From Lachnospiraceae bacterium (GTDB lineage: Bacteria; Bacillota; Clostridia; Lachnospirales; Lachnospiraceae), in contig CAADYR010000111.1 of NCBI GenBank assembly GCA_900753305.1, forward strand, positions 1 through 46,081: a stretch of 46,081 nucleotides of DNA, written 5' to 3'. Shown here one piece after another: positions 24,181-33,082 of this stretch. The position numbers and the translations under genes were made by a program. Every line of letters begins with the position of its first letter. Position 1 is the first letter of the stretch. Under the pieces are notes generated by a model. The model did no database searches, had not been told where the DNA came from, and worked only from the letters and a program-made list of their open reading frames with translations.

Positions 24181-24646
24181 TGAGATTCCCCTTGTGGTAT
24201 TTGGCTTCAGCTTTGGCATGATGGTAGCAGGCGGCGTATTTACAGTACTTTTTGTCGTAGGATTGATCCCAAGATTCGCAGGAAAGACAGATACAGCCAG
24301 ATATGAAGTATTCTATGAGGAATGCATCATTGCAGGTTCTGTAGCAGGGTGTCTGCTCAGCGTATTCAGATTTCCGTATCTGATAGGAGAATATGTGCAT
24401 AAACTTCCGCATACAGCATATCTCATTGTTACAATATCCGCATTGATCCTGATAGGGGTGTTGTCAGGAATGTTTGTGGGGTGTCTTGCACTTGCCATTG
24501 CAGAGATGCTGGATTCTATTCCAATACTTGCAAGAAGAATAGGTTTCAGACATGGACTAGGCATTGTGGTACTTGCCATTGCAGCAGGGAAACTGGCGGG
24601 TTCTTTACTGTATTTTTATATGAGGATATTCGAGACGATACAGTAA
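24167..24646 (+). CDS. spoVAB: Stage V sporulation protein AB
   Basis: A 159-aa integral membrane protein with about four to five spans, in the family's usual size range (Bacillus about 141). It matches in sequence style (FGFSFGMMVAGGVFTVL, SGMFVGCLALAIAEMLDSIP). Translation appears to start at TTG 24167 inside the spoVAA end, with GAGGG 7-8 nt upstream; this overlap means coupled translation. Works with SpoVAA and SpoVAC in dipicolinate transport in the forespore. Confidence 0.88.
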   Translation: MTWISEIPLVVFGFSFGMMVAGGVFTVLFVVGLIPRFAGKTDTARYEVFYEECIIAGSVAGCLLSVFRFPYLIGEYVHKLPHTAYLIVTISALILIGVLSGMFVGCLALAIAEMLDSIPILARRIGFRHGLGIVVLAIAAGKLAGSLLYFYMRIFETIQ

Positions 24647-24692
24647 ACGTATGCTGATGAATTTATAAAAAACCAGGGAAGAAAGAGTAGGA

Positions 24693-26006
24693 ATGAAAAT
24701 GTCAGTTAATAAAATGTTTGCAAAATATGTATCACAGAATATTATGGGGATGATAGGAATCTCCCTGTATATTCTGGCAGATACTTTCTTTATATCCAGG
24801 TCACAGGGAGCAGATGGCATTACGGCACTGAATCTGGTGCTGCCCCTTTACAGCCTGATCTTTGCCATCGGTTCCATGATCGGAGTAGGTTCCGCGACCA
24901 GATTTAAGATATTGCGTGCCAAGAAGGACAGTGCGGCAGATACATATTTTACCAATGCGTTGTCTTTTGCCTGTATCTGTAGTATTCCTTTTATGCTGGC
25001 AGGCGGAATCTGGCCTGATAAGATCATGGCACTATTAGGAGCGGATGCACGTATTATTGAAGTAGGTACTTCTTATACAAGGATATTTATGGTATTTGCG
25101 CCATTCTTTATGTGGAACTATGTATTTAATGCTTTTGTAAGAAATGACGGTGCACCGTCACTTGCCATGGCGGCTACGCTCAGCAGCAGTCTGTTCAATA
25201 TCGTAATGGATTATGTGCTGATGTTCCCATTGAAGATGGGAATGGCAGGTGCGGCACTGGCAACAGCGGTATCACCTGTTCTGGGCGTGATCATCTGTAG
25301 TCTGCATTTCATGTCAAAAGACAATACGATACGATTTATATTTGCAGTCCCTTCGGTGAAGAAGCTCTTTGCTTCCTGCCAGTTGGGTGTGGCTGCTTTT
25401 GTCGGGGAGATATCTTCCGGTGTGACAACTGCAGTCTTTAATATGCTTATTCTGGGACTGGCAGGGAATGTTGGTGTAGCAGCCTATGCTGTGGTTGCCA
25501 ATACGGCACTGGTAGCAGTGGCTGTATTTAATGGAGTATCACAGGGTTCACAGCCTATTTTGAGTGAATTCTATGGAAAAGGTGACAAAGGGGCAGTTGC
25601 GAGAGTATTGCGCCTTGGCGTTATTTTGGCAGCAGTGATGGCAATCGGTATTATTGCAGGAATATTCGCCGGAGCAGAAGGGATTGTTGCTATTTTTAAC
25701 GGAGAAAAGGACTTACAGCTTGCAGCTTACGCAGTTCCCGGTATCAGGATGTATTTTACGGGTTTCCTGTTTGCAGGATTCAATATAGTAGGAACAGGCT
25801 TTTTAAGTGCCACGGAGAAGGCAGGATGGGCTTTTGCAGCGTCTATCCTTCGAGGATTTGTGGCAATCAGCGCCTGTGCGGTTATCATGTCGATCTGCTT
25901 TGGCATGACGGGAGTATGGCTGGCTTTTCCGACAGCAGAATTTCTCACCGCGTTGGTAACCGGCAGCGGGCTGGTATGTTCACTGAGAGATAAAAAGAAC
26001 GTATAA
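24693..26006 (+). CDS. MATE-family efflux transporter
   Basis: A 437-aa polytopic membrane protein with about 12 spans arranged as two similar halves. The opening SQNIMGMIGISLYILADTFFI is the standard MATE start, and SMIGVGSATRF and GVSQGSQPILSEFYGKGD match conserved family turns. Such proteins export drugs or metabolites using a Na+ or H+ gradient. It lies between spoVAB and spoVAC on the same strand with short gaps, so it may be transcribed during sporulation. Substrate unknown. Confidence 0.9.
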   Translation: MKMSVNKMFAKYVSQNIMGMIGISLYILADTFFISRSQGADGITALNLVLPLYSLIFAIGSMIGVGSATRFKILRAKKDSAADTYFTNALSFACICSIPFMLAGGIWPDKIMALLGADARIIEVGTSYTRIFMVFAPFFMWNYVFNAFVRNDGAPSLAMAATLSSSLFNIVMDYVLMFPLKMGMAGAALATAVSPVLGVIICSLHFMSKDNTIRFIFAVPSVKKLFASCQLGVAAFVGEISSGVTTAVFNMLILGLAGNVGVAAYAVVANTALVAVAVFNGVSQGSQPILSEFYGKGDKGAVARVLRLGVILAAVMAIGIIAGIFAGAEGIVAIFNGEKDLQLAAYAVPGIRMYFTGFLFAGFNIVGTGFLSATEKAGWAFAASILRGFVAISACAVIMSICFGMTGVWLAFPTAEFLTALVTGSGLVCSLRDKKNV

Positions 26007-26061
26007 GATTACAGAAAAAGGGAATAACTATGACCAAAACCAAGAAAAAGAGGATGAGGTC

Positions 26062-26520
26062 ATGGATAAGAAAATAAAAGATTTTCAGGACTATGTAAAG
26101 CAGATATCTCCTAAAACGAATCTGTGGATGCAGATGGGCAAGGCATTTCTTACTGGTGGGGCTATCTGTTGTGTAGGGCAGTTTATCGTAAATATGGCAA
26201 CGAACCGGTTTGGACTGGATAAGGACATAGCTGCAAGCTGGTGTTCCATGTTGTTGATCCTTGCAAGTGCTGTCCTGACTGGGTTCAACCTCTATGGGGG
26301 ACTGGTCAAATGGGGTGGTGCGGGAGCACTGGTACCGATCACAGGCTTTGCCAATTCGGTAGTTGCATCTGCAATAGAATATAAAACGGAAGGTCAGGTA
26401 TTTGGTATCGGATGTAAGATATTTACGATCGCAGGGCCGGTGATCCTTTATGGAATCTTTACAAGCTGGGTGCTGGGACTGATCTACTGGATACTGGGAT
26501 TACTGGGAATATCAATGTAG
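26062..26520 (+). CDS. spoVAC: Stage V sporulation protein AC
   Basis: 152 aa, about the Bacillus SpoVAC length. The family features are visible: FLTGGAICCVGQFIVNM, SAVLTGFNLYG, GAGALVPITGFANSVVASAIEYKTEGQVFGIGCKIF, and four to five membrane spans. SpoVAC is the mechanosensitive channel component for dipicolinate. It is separated from spoVAB by the MATE gene, and no spoVAD or spoVAE follows. SpoVAE-type paralogues are similar, but they are shorter and lack this soluble N-terminus (DFQDYVKQISPKTN). Confidence 0.9.
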   Translation: MDKKIKDFQDYVKQISPKTNLWMQMGKAFLTGGAICCVGQFIVNMATNRFGLDKDIAASWCSMLLILASAVLTGFNLYGGLVKWGGAGALVPITGFANSVVASAIEYKTEGQVFGIGCKIFTIAGPVILYGIFTSWVLGLIYWILGLLGISM

Positions 26521-26551
26521 AACGGCACAGTGCTGTTCATGGGAGGTACGA

Positions 26552-27535
26552 ATGAGAGGCAGTCAGGAGATTTATTTTATTGTAAATGAGGGGGCACGTA
26601 CCGGAAAAGCGGCAGGAGTATGGGGCAAGGTACGTGAACTCCTTACTGCAAAAGAAGTTACATATAAGGCATATCAGACAAAATACAAGGGACATGCAAC
26701 GAAACTTGCACAAAAGATATCATCATTGCCACAGGATGTCATCTATCTGATCGTACTGGGAGGAGATGGAACTGTTAATGAGGTACTTAACGGAATCACG
26801 GATTTTGATAAAGTAAGACTAGGAGTGATTCCGACAGGATCGGGCAATGATTTCGGACGGGGACTGGGACTTCCCAAAGATGCAGGACAGGCGCTGGAGC
26901 AGATTTTGCTGTGTATAGAGCGGGAATGCAGTGAGGGCATAGAACCGGTGCGTATTGATCTGGGAGAGGTAAGCTGGAGTGGCTGTGACAAGTCCAGAAT
27001 ATTTGGAATCAGCGCAGGTGTCGGGCTTGATGCCATTGTATGCAAGAAGGCATTGCAGTCCGGACTGAAGAAATTTCTCAATAAGCTTCATCTGGGAAAG
27101 CTGACATATCTTATATTAACAGTAGAGACACTGTTTTCCATGGATACAGCCAGTCTGCATTTTACATATTATCAGGAACAGGAGAAAAAGACTGTAGAAG
27201 AGGACAAAGTGATCTTCGCAGCAGTTATGAATCTGCGTGCAGAAGGTGGTGGAGTACCTATGGCGCCTCATGCTTCCTGTATTGACGGGAAATTGTCCGT
27301 ATGCAGTGCCTATGGAATTCCAAAATGGCGAACTTTCTTCTGCCTGCCATTTCTTGTCGCAGCCAGACATGAGCACATCAGGGGATTTTGCATGGAGAAT
27401 GCACAGCAGTTGGAACTTACGATTTCAAAGCCCATGGTCCTGCATGCGGATGGAGAATATCTGGGAGATGTGACACAGGCGCAGTTTCGCTGTCTGAGAG
27501 GCAGATTAAGATTACTACGGGAATCATTAATCTGA
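26552..27535 (+). CDS. Diacylglycerol kinase-type lipid kinase
   Basis: A 327-aa soluble lipid kinase of the DagK/YegS family. The nucleotide-binding motif LGGDGTVNEVLNG (about residues 69-81) and the following IPTGSGNDFGRGLG are intact. The second domain carries VMNLRAEGGGVPMAP and ends with HADGEYL, as in the family. It phosphorylates diacylglycerol or a related lipid, feeding phospholipid recycling. ATG 26552 follows GGGAGG. It sits 31 nt after spoVAC, so co-transcription is possible. Confidence 0.9.
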   Translation: MRGSQEIYFIVNEGARTGKAAGVWGKVRELLTAKEVTYKAYQTKYKGHATKLAQKISSLPQDVIYLIVLGGDGTVNEVLNGITDFDKVRLGVIPTGSGNDFGRGLGLPKDAGQALEQILLCIERECSEGIEPVRIDLGEVSWSGCDKSRIFGISAGVGLDAIVCKKALQSGLKKFLNKLHLGKLTYLILTVETLFSMDTASLHFTYYQEQEKKTVEEDKVIFAAVMNLRAEGGGVPMAPHASCIDGKLSVCSAYGIPKWRTFFCLPFLVAARHEHIRGFCMENAQQLELTISKPMVLHADGEYLGDVTQAQFRCLRGRLRLLRESLI

Positions 27536-27614
27536 TTTTAATCTTTCCTGCATTTTTCTTTTATAAAGATGAGTTAGGATAATACCATCGAAAGAGAAAG
27601 AGAGGAATAATTTT

Positions 27615-28166
27615 ATGGATAATTTTGAAAAAGTTGAGAAATTAAGGGAGAAAGCCAATGTTACGTATGAGGAAGCCAAAGCAGCATTGGAGAATAGTAA
27701 CTGGGATATGCTGGATGCCATGATCTATCTGGAGAAGAATGGAAAAATCAAAGAGGATAAGAGAGCAGAATACACAACAAAGACAGAAAAGTGTATTGGT
27801 GAAGTGGTGAATGATAAGACAGATAGAAAGAGCAATTTCAAGGAATCCATGCATCGATTCGCCCAATGGTGCAGTCATATCCTGGAGATGGGAAATACCA
27901 ATAGTTTCTGTGTAGAAAGAAATGGAAAAGAAGTATTCAGACTGCCGGTAACTGTTCTGGTGTTGCTTTTACTCTTTGCATTCTGGGGAGTAGTACCGAT
28001 TCTGATCATCGGATTATTCCTGAATATGCGGTACCATTTTGAAGGACCGGATATGCATGCGGTAGATCTGGACATCAATAAGGCGATGAATACAGCAGCG
28101 GATACGGCAGAGAATATTAAGAGTGAATTCAGTCAGGCAGTATCCAGAGAGGATAATGATAAATAA
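27615..28166 (+). CDS. UBA-like / DUF4342 membrane protein
   Basis: 183 aa. The N-terminal about 45 residues form a UBA/TS-N three-helix bundle (KVEKLREKANVTYEEAKAALENSNWDMLDAMIYLEK), as in EF-Ts and nascent-chain proteins. A DUF4342-like stretch (FCVERNGKEVFRLPVTVLVLLLLFAFWGVVPILIIGLFL) follows with one or two membrane spans, then an acidic C-terminal helix. Found in many Clostridia; function not established. A terminator follows. Confidence 0.82.
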   Translation: MDNFEKVEKLREKANVTYEEAKAALENSNWDMLDAMIYLEKNGKIKEDKRAEYTTKTEKCIGEVVNDKTDRKSNFKESMHRFAQWCSHILEMGNTNSFCVERNGKEVFRLPVTVLVLLLLFAFWGVVPILIIGLFLNMRYHFEGPDMHAVDLDINKAMNTAADTAENIKSEFSQAVSREDNDK

Positions 28167-28173
28167 AGCAAAC

Positions 28174-28198
28174 AGGCGCAGTTTCTGCGCCCTTTTTG
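28174..28198 (+). terminator. Terminator before the two-component system
   Basis: GGCGCAG-TTT-CTGCGCC (28175-28191) followed by CTTTTTG. GC-rich and short; a good terminator. Confidence 0.9.
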
Positions 28199-28216
28199 CA
28201 TGTGGAGAGTGCGGAA

Positions 28217-28903
28217 ATGGAAAAGATATTGATCGTAGAAGATGAAGAGAAGATAGCGCGTTTCCTGGAGCTGGAGTTGCAGCATGAAGGATATGGCGTA
28301 GAAAAAGCAGTAAATGGAAGAGAGGGGCTGGATAAGGCGCTGACAGGTGCGTATGCATTAATGGTACTGGATGTGATGCTTCCTGAATTAAATGGCTTTG
28401 AGGTTCTCAGAAGGCTGCGTAAAAGTTCTGACATGCCTGTCATTATGTTAACTGCCAGAGATACTGTTATGGATAAGGTAGCAGGGCTGGATGGAGGCGC
28501 AGATGATTATATGACGAAGCCTTTTGCCATAGAGGAACTGCTTGCAAGAATACGACTTGCATTGAAAAAGAGAAAAGGTGTCAGCACAGTACAGGCGGAA
28601 AATCAGTTAAGCTGCAGGGGACTGACTATGGATATACAGCGTTATGAAGTTACTTATGCAGGCAATAAGATAGAACTGACTCACAGAGAGTTTGAATTGT
28701 TAAAGGTATTACTGGAAAACAGGAACATTGTCATTTCCAGAGACACATTACTGGAAAAGGTATGTGGTTATGATTATTTTGGGGAGACGAATATCATAGA
28801 TGTGTATGTACGGTATTTACGCAGCAAGCTGGATGATGTATATCAGGTAAAATGGATACAGACAGTGCGCGGTGTAGGTTATGTGATACGTGATGACGAG
28901 TGA
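28217..28903 (+). CDS. OmpR-family response regulator
   Basis: 228 aa: receiver domain (about 1-118) with phosphorylation site D52 in VLDVMLPELNG and the conserved Lys in DDYMTKPF, then a winged-helix DNA-binding domain (LTHREFELLKVLLENRN ... VRGVGYVI). The start is ATG 28217 (MEKILIVEDEEKI) with GGAG 10 nt upstream; the frame extends to 28196, but that codon is in the terminator tail. It pairs with the kinase 13 nt downstream. The signal and regulon are unknown; the GH3 gene just after the kinase is a possible target. Confidence 0.93.
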   Translation: MEKILIVEDEEKIARFLELELQHEGYGVEKAVNGREGLDKALTGAYALMVLDVMLPELNGFEVLRRLRKSSDMPVIMLTARDTVMDKVAGLDGGADDYMTKPFAIEELLARIRLALKKRKGVSTVQAENQLSCRGLTMDIQRYEVTYAGNKIELTHREFELLKVLLENRNIVISRDTLLEKVCGYDYFGETNIIDVYVRYLRSKLDDVYQVKWIQTVRGVGYVIRDDE

Positions 28904-28916
28904 GAGGATTCTGTTC

Positions 28917-30206
28917 ATGGTTGAAAAAAAAGAGGAAAAAAAGGTAACTTCCATCGCCAGAAAGATCAACCTGCAAAATGTAGGAAGCCTGTTGCTGGCA
29001 TATCTGTCCATAGATGTACTGGTGTGCATAATTCTGGCAGCAGTGATGATATATGGACTGGATATGCAGATGGCAGGGCAGTTTGACATTACATATTCGA
29101 GAAAACTTCTGATAGAGACTTCCATATGGGATATGGTTTATCAGGTAGGGCATAAGGGTACTAAGGTATATTATCAGGTGGAAATAGGCCTCTGGTTAAA
29201 ATGGTTTGGTATTGGAGGCATCATACTACTGACCGGGGAAATGATAGAACTTGCCAAGAGGCTTATAAAGGGAACCTATAGTGTCAGAAGGGAACTGCGT
29301 CCTTTAAATGAGCTGGCAGCCAGAGCACAGAAGTTAAGTGAAATGGCTTTTAATGATGCAGATTATGATGAGAGTAAATATCATGATCTGGAGGATGCTA
29401 TCAGCAGTCTGAAGGTGGACAGAGAAGATGCCAGAATACAGATGCATGATAAAGATCTGATCGGCATTGAGAATGCTCTGAATGACCTGTTGGAGCGTAT
29501 GAGAGCTTCTTATCGGCAGCAGGTGCAGTTTGTATCCGATGCATCCCATGAACTTCGTACTCCTATTGCAGTGATCCAGGGATATGTCAATATGCTGGAT
29601 CGCTGGGGAAAAGATGATGAGGCAATTCTGACAGAGTCCATAGAGGCGATCAAGAATGAGTCGGCACATATGCAGAAGCTTGTAGAGCAGCTTCTTTTTC
29701 TGGCAAGAGGGGATTCAAACCGCCAGAATCTGGATAAGAAATCCTGCTGTCTCAATGATATTATGAGGGAAGTATATGAAGAGTCCCTTATGATTGATGA
29801 GAAGCATCCCTACCGATATGAAGAAAAGGGCAATGCCTATGTCTGGGCAGATGCGGATATGTTGAAACAGTCTGCCAGAATTCTGATCGATAATGCCGTA
29901 AAATATACGCCGGAGGGTGAAGATATTATGATCAGGGTTGGACTGCTCAATAACGATAAAGTAACGAACACTCCCTTTTATGAGATACAGGATAATGGAA
30001 TCGGTATGGCACAGAAGGATGTAGAACATGCTTTTGACAGATTCTACCGTGCAGATGCGGTAAGAAACAGTAAGACGGGAGGAACAGGACTGGGGCTGTC
30101 TATTGCCCGATGGATCGTGGATAAACATCAGGGCTATGTGGAAATCGTAAGCCGTGAAGGACTGGGAACCAGATTCACAGTCGTATTGCCGCAATTGTCT
30201 CAATAA
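28917..30206 (+). CDS. Sensor histidine kinase
   Basis: 429 aa from ATG 28917 (GAGAGG 8 nt upstream). Two membrane spans (about 25-47 and 97-117) flank a short extracytoplasmic loop of about 50 residues, followed by a HAMP-like helix. The H-box is SDASHELRTPIAVIQGY with phospho-acceptor H211. The ATPase domain has N-box ILIDNAVKYTP, G1 DNGIGM, F-box FDRFYRAD and G2 GGTGLGLSIARWI. The partner regulator is immediately upstream. The small sensing loop suggests a membrane or envelope signal rather than a large ligand. Confidence 0.93.
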   Translation: MVEKKEEKKVTSIARKINLQNVGSLLLAYLSIDVLVCIILAAVMIYGLDMQMAGQFDITYSRKLLIETSIWDMVYQVGHKGTKVYYQVEIGLWLKWFGIGGIILLTGEMIELAKRLIKGTYSVRRELRPLNELAARAQKLSEMAFNDADYDESKYHDLEDAISSLKVDREDARIQMHDKDLIGIENALNDLLERMRASYRQQVQFVSDASHELRTPIAVIQGYVNMLDRWGKDDEAILTESIEAIKNESAHMQKLVEQLLFLARGDSNRQNLDKKSCCLNDIMREVYEESLMIDEKHPYRYEEKGNAYVWADADMLKQSARILIDNAVKYTPEGEDIMIRVGLLNNDKVTNTPFYEIQDNGIGMAQKDVEHAFDRFYRADAVRNSKTGGTGLGLSIARWIVDKHQGYVEIVSREGLGTRFTVVLPQLSQ

Positions 30207-30276
30207 GGGAGTTGTAATTGTGTCATTTCGTGATAAACTGAAAATAATCGGTAAAGTTTATAAGGAGGAATTTCTG

Positions 30277-32703
30277 ATGAACAAATGGGTAAGAGTAAAC
30301 TATCAGCCGGGAATCGGGCTCGGCGCAAACGGGGAGAGAGTTACAGCAGGTAAGGAGCATATAGCGCTGTCAAAAGAAGCTGCCAAGGAAGGTATGGTAC
30401 TGCTTAAAAATGAGCAGAATGTATTGCCATTGCCTGCCGGTTCCAGAGTCGCACTTTTTGGTAAAGCAACATTTGATTATGTAAAAGGTGGCGGCGGAAG
30501 CGGTGATGTAACGGTGGCTTATACCAGAAATCTGTACGAAGGTCTGAAAGAGCAGAAGGGAAAGATCAGTATATATGAGGAACTGGCTGATTTCTACCGG
30601 GAAAATGTAAAAGAACAGTACAAGGCAGGCAGAGTGCCGGGCATGACCATAGAACCGGAAGTTCCGCAGGATTTGCTGAACAAGGCAAAAGCATATACTG
30701 ACACTGCTGTCATTTCTATCTGTCGTTTCTCAGGTGAAGGATGGGACAGAAAGAGCATTGTAGAGACAGAAAACAAGAATATATGGGCAAGTGAAGAAGA
30801 AATGGCACGCCGCAGTGCGGAAATCTTTGAAAATGGAGATTTCTACCTGACACATGCAGAACAGAATATGGTAGAACTGGTCAAAAAGAATTTCGCAAAA
30901 GTCATTGTAGTTATGAACGTAGGTGGTATGGTAGATACTTCATGGTTCCATGATGATGACGAAATACAAAGTGTCCTTATGGCATGGCAGGGAGGTATGG
31001 AAGGAGGACTTGCTGCGGCAGAACTTCTGACAGGAGATGGAAATCCCAGCGGCAAGCTTTCAGATACCTTTGCAAGATCACTGGATGATTATCCATCCAC
31101 TTATAATTTCCATGAATCAGAGCGTTATGTGGAATATACAGATGATATTTATGTAGGGTATCGTTATTTTGAGACAATTCCCAAGGCAAAGGACAAAGTG
31201 AATTATCCATTCGGTTTTGGGCTGTCCTATACGAAATTTGCGGTCAAAACAGTCGGCATTGATATAGAAGAGGGAGAAATCCGTTGTCAGGTATCTGTTA
31301 CCAATATAGGAGCAAGAGCCGGTAAAGAAGTAGTACAGGCATATTACAGTGCTCCGCAGGGCAGACTTGGCAAGGCATCCAGAGTACTGGCAGCTTTTGC
31401 AAAGACCAGAATGCTGCAGCCGGGAGAGACACAGTTGGTGATCCTTACCTGGAAAATTGCGGATATGGCTTCTTATGATGACTGTGGCAAAGTATGTAAG
31501 TCTGCTTATGTACTGGAACAGGGAGAATATCATTTCTATATTGGAACATCTGTAAGAAATGCAGCAGATGCCGGTATGACTTATACTGTGGATAAGGATA
31601 CGGTCGTAGAGCAGCTTACTTCCCATCTGGCGCCCACATCTCTGTCCAGGAGATTGCGTGCAGATGGTACTTATGAGGAACTGGAAGTTACCGAGCCTGT
31701 TGATACAGATGCCAATGAACTGACACCAATGACGACAGAAGAAATGGAAGCATTCGCTCCCAGAGCAGAAGAAAGAGGAAGATGGCGTCTGTGGGGAGAT
31801 AAAACACCGGATAAGCAGCATCATTTTCTGATTGAAGTAGCAGAGGGCAGGATTACCATGGACGAGTTCATGGAACAGCTTTCCGATGCGCAGTTGGCCG
31901 GTTTATTAGGTGGACAGCCTAATACAGGTGTTGCCAATACATTTGGTTTTGGTAATCTTCCTGATTATGGAATTCCCAATATTATGACTGCAGATGGTCC
32001 TGCGGGCCTTCGTATTAATCCTGAATGTGGTGTATGTACGACAGCATGGCCCTGCTCCACACTGATCGCCTGCTCCTGGAATGAGGAGATCGCCCAGAAG
32101 GTAGGTGCAGCAGGTGGTGCCGAAGTAAAAGAGAATAATATAGCAGTATGGCTTACACCGGCGGTAAATATTCACAGAAGTCCTTTGTGCGGAAGAAACT
32201 TTGAATATTATTCAGAAGATCCCTATTTAACAGGCAAGATGGCATCAGCCATGGTCAGAGGGATTCAGAGTAATCATGTAGGTGCGACAGTAAAGCATTT
32301 TGCACTGAACAATAAAGAGACGAACCGTAAGAACAGTGATTCCAGAGCATCAGAGAGAGCAATCCGTGAGATATATCTTAAGGCGTTTGAAATCATTGTA
32401 AAAGAGGCAAAGCCATGGGCAATCATGTCTTCCTACAATATTGTAAATGGCAGAAGAACTTCTGAGAACCGTGAGCTTCTGACAGATGTACTACGCGGTG
32501 AGTGGGGATTTGATGGTGCTGTTACCACAGACTGGTGGACAAATGGAGAACATTATAAAGAAACCGCAGCAGGAAATGATATCAAAATGGCAACGGGATT
32601 TCCGGAACGTTTGATGGAAGCATTGAACAAAGGAGTAATTACCAGAAAAGAATTGGAAATCTGTGCCAGAAGGGTGCTTGAATTGATCTTAAAAGTAGAC
32701 TGA
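30277..32703 (+). CDS. GH3 beta-glycosidase with permuted domain order
   Basis: 808 aa from ATG 30277 (AAGGAGG 7 nt upstream; the frame runs back to 30154 inside the kinase gene). No signal peptide, so cytoplasmic. The domain order is reversed compared with common GH3 enzymes: the alpha/beta sandwich (KEGMVLLKNEQNVLPLP ... GGSGDVT, about 25-330) and an Fn3-like domain (about 330-420) come first, and the TIM-barrel catalytic domain (about 540-808) last. The nucleophile is D752 in VTTDWWTNG; KHFALNNKETNR and IPNIMTADGPAGLR are the other barrel motifs. The same inverted order is known from Butyrivibrio and Ruminococcus beta-glucosidases. Likely splits imported beta-glucosides or other plant oligosaccharides. 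Confidence 0.9.
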   Translation: MNKWVRVNYQPGIGLGANGERVTAGKEHIALSKEAAKEGMVLLKNEQNVLPLPAGSRVALFGKATFDYVKGGGGSGDVTVAYTRNLYEGLKEQKGKISIYEELADFYRENVKEQYKAGRVPGMTIEPEVPQDLLNKAKAYTDTAVISICRFSGEGWDRKSIVETENKNIWASEEEMARRSAEIFENGDFYLTHAEQNMVELVKKNFAKVIVVMNVGGMVDTSWFHDDDEIQSVLMAWQGGMEGGLAAAELLTGDGNPSGKLSDTFARSLDDYPSTYNFHESERYVEYTDDIYVGYRYFETIPKAKDKVNYPFGFGLSYTKFAVKTVGIDIEEGEIRCQVSVTNIGARAGKEVVQAYYSAPQGRLGKASRVLAAFAKTRMLQPGETQLVILTWKIADMASYDDCGKVCKSAYVLEQGEYHFYIGTSVRNAADAGMTYTVDKDTVVEQLTSHLAPTSLSRRLRADGTYEELEVTEPVDTDANELTPMTTEEMEAFAPRAEERGRWRLWGDKTPDKQHHFLIEVAEGRITMDEFMEQLSDAQLAGLLGGQPNTGVANTFGFGNLPDYGIPNIMTADGPAGLRINPECGVCTTAWPCSTLIACSWNEEIAQKVGAAGGAEVKENNIAVWLTPAVNIHRSPLCGRNFEYYSEDPYLTGKMASAMVRGIQSNHVGATVKHFALNNKETNRKNSDSRASERAIREIYLKAFEIIVKEAKPWAIMSSYNIVNGRRTSENRELLTDVLRGEWGFDGAVTTDWWTNGEHYKETAAGNDIKMATGFPERLMEALNKGVITRKELEICARRVLELILKVD

Positions 32704-32709
32704 TACAAA

Positions 32710-32754
32710 AATACAGGGCAGATACTTCCTGATCAGAAGTTTCTGCCCTGTATT
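32710..32754. terminator. Bidirectional terminator between GH3 and Dabb genes
   Basis: A 13-bp stem AATACAGGGCAGA (32710-32722) / TCTGCCCTGTATT (32742-32754) around an inner ACTTC...GAAGT stem. It lies between genes that converge on it from both sides. Confidence 0.85.
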
Positions 32755-32764
32755 ATATAGTTCA

Positions 32765-33067
32765 TTAATTCTCAAAATCCATGCATACACGGGTTTTGGT
32801 ATAAGGTCTGACCTTGCTGTCTGCCACTTTTACATGTTCAGGATGTACTGCATAGTTCTTAAGTGCAGCTTCATCAGTGAAAGTAGTATCTAACATGACA
32901 TCAGCATTAGAAGAAGGAAGACAGTCTATATTGACATGAACTTCAATCAGTCCTTCAATCTTACCCTGTAAACCTTCCAGACCGGATTTGATCCCGGCCT
33001 TTATCTGTGTCTTTTGTTCAGGAGATAATTCATCCTTTAACTGCCATAATATAACATGTTTGACCAT
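32765..33067 (-). CDS. Dabb (stress-responsive A/B barrel) domain protein
   Basis: A 100-aa single-domain dimeric alpha/beta barrel. The opening MVKHVILWQLKDELSPEQK is the hallmark of the family, and the C-terminal YAVHPEHVKVADSKVRPY is also typical. Bacterial members are mostly uncharacterised; some act on small ligands. It lies 15 nt after asnA on the same strand, so it is probably in its transcript. Confidence 0.9.
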   Translation of the reverse strand: MVKHVILWQLKDELSPEQKTQIKAGIKSGLEGLQGKIEGLIEVHVNIDCLPSSNADVMLDTTFTDEAALKNYAVHPEHVKVADSKVRPYTKTRVCMDFEN

Positions 33068-33082
33068 ATTCTAAACACCTTT

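Noticed and set aside
30154..30276. Upstream start of the GH3 gene
   Set aside because: Would overlap the kinase gene by about 50 nt and add no conserved residues; AAGGAGG places the start at 30277.
31117..31824. 235-aa minus-strand frame inside the GH3 gene
   Set aside because: Antisense to conserved domains, rich in Cys/Ile/Ser as expected for a shadow frame.
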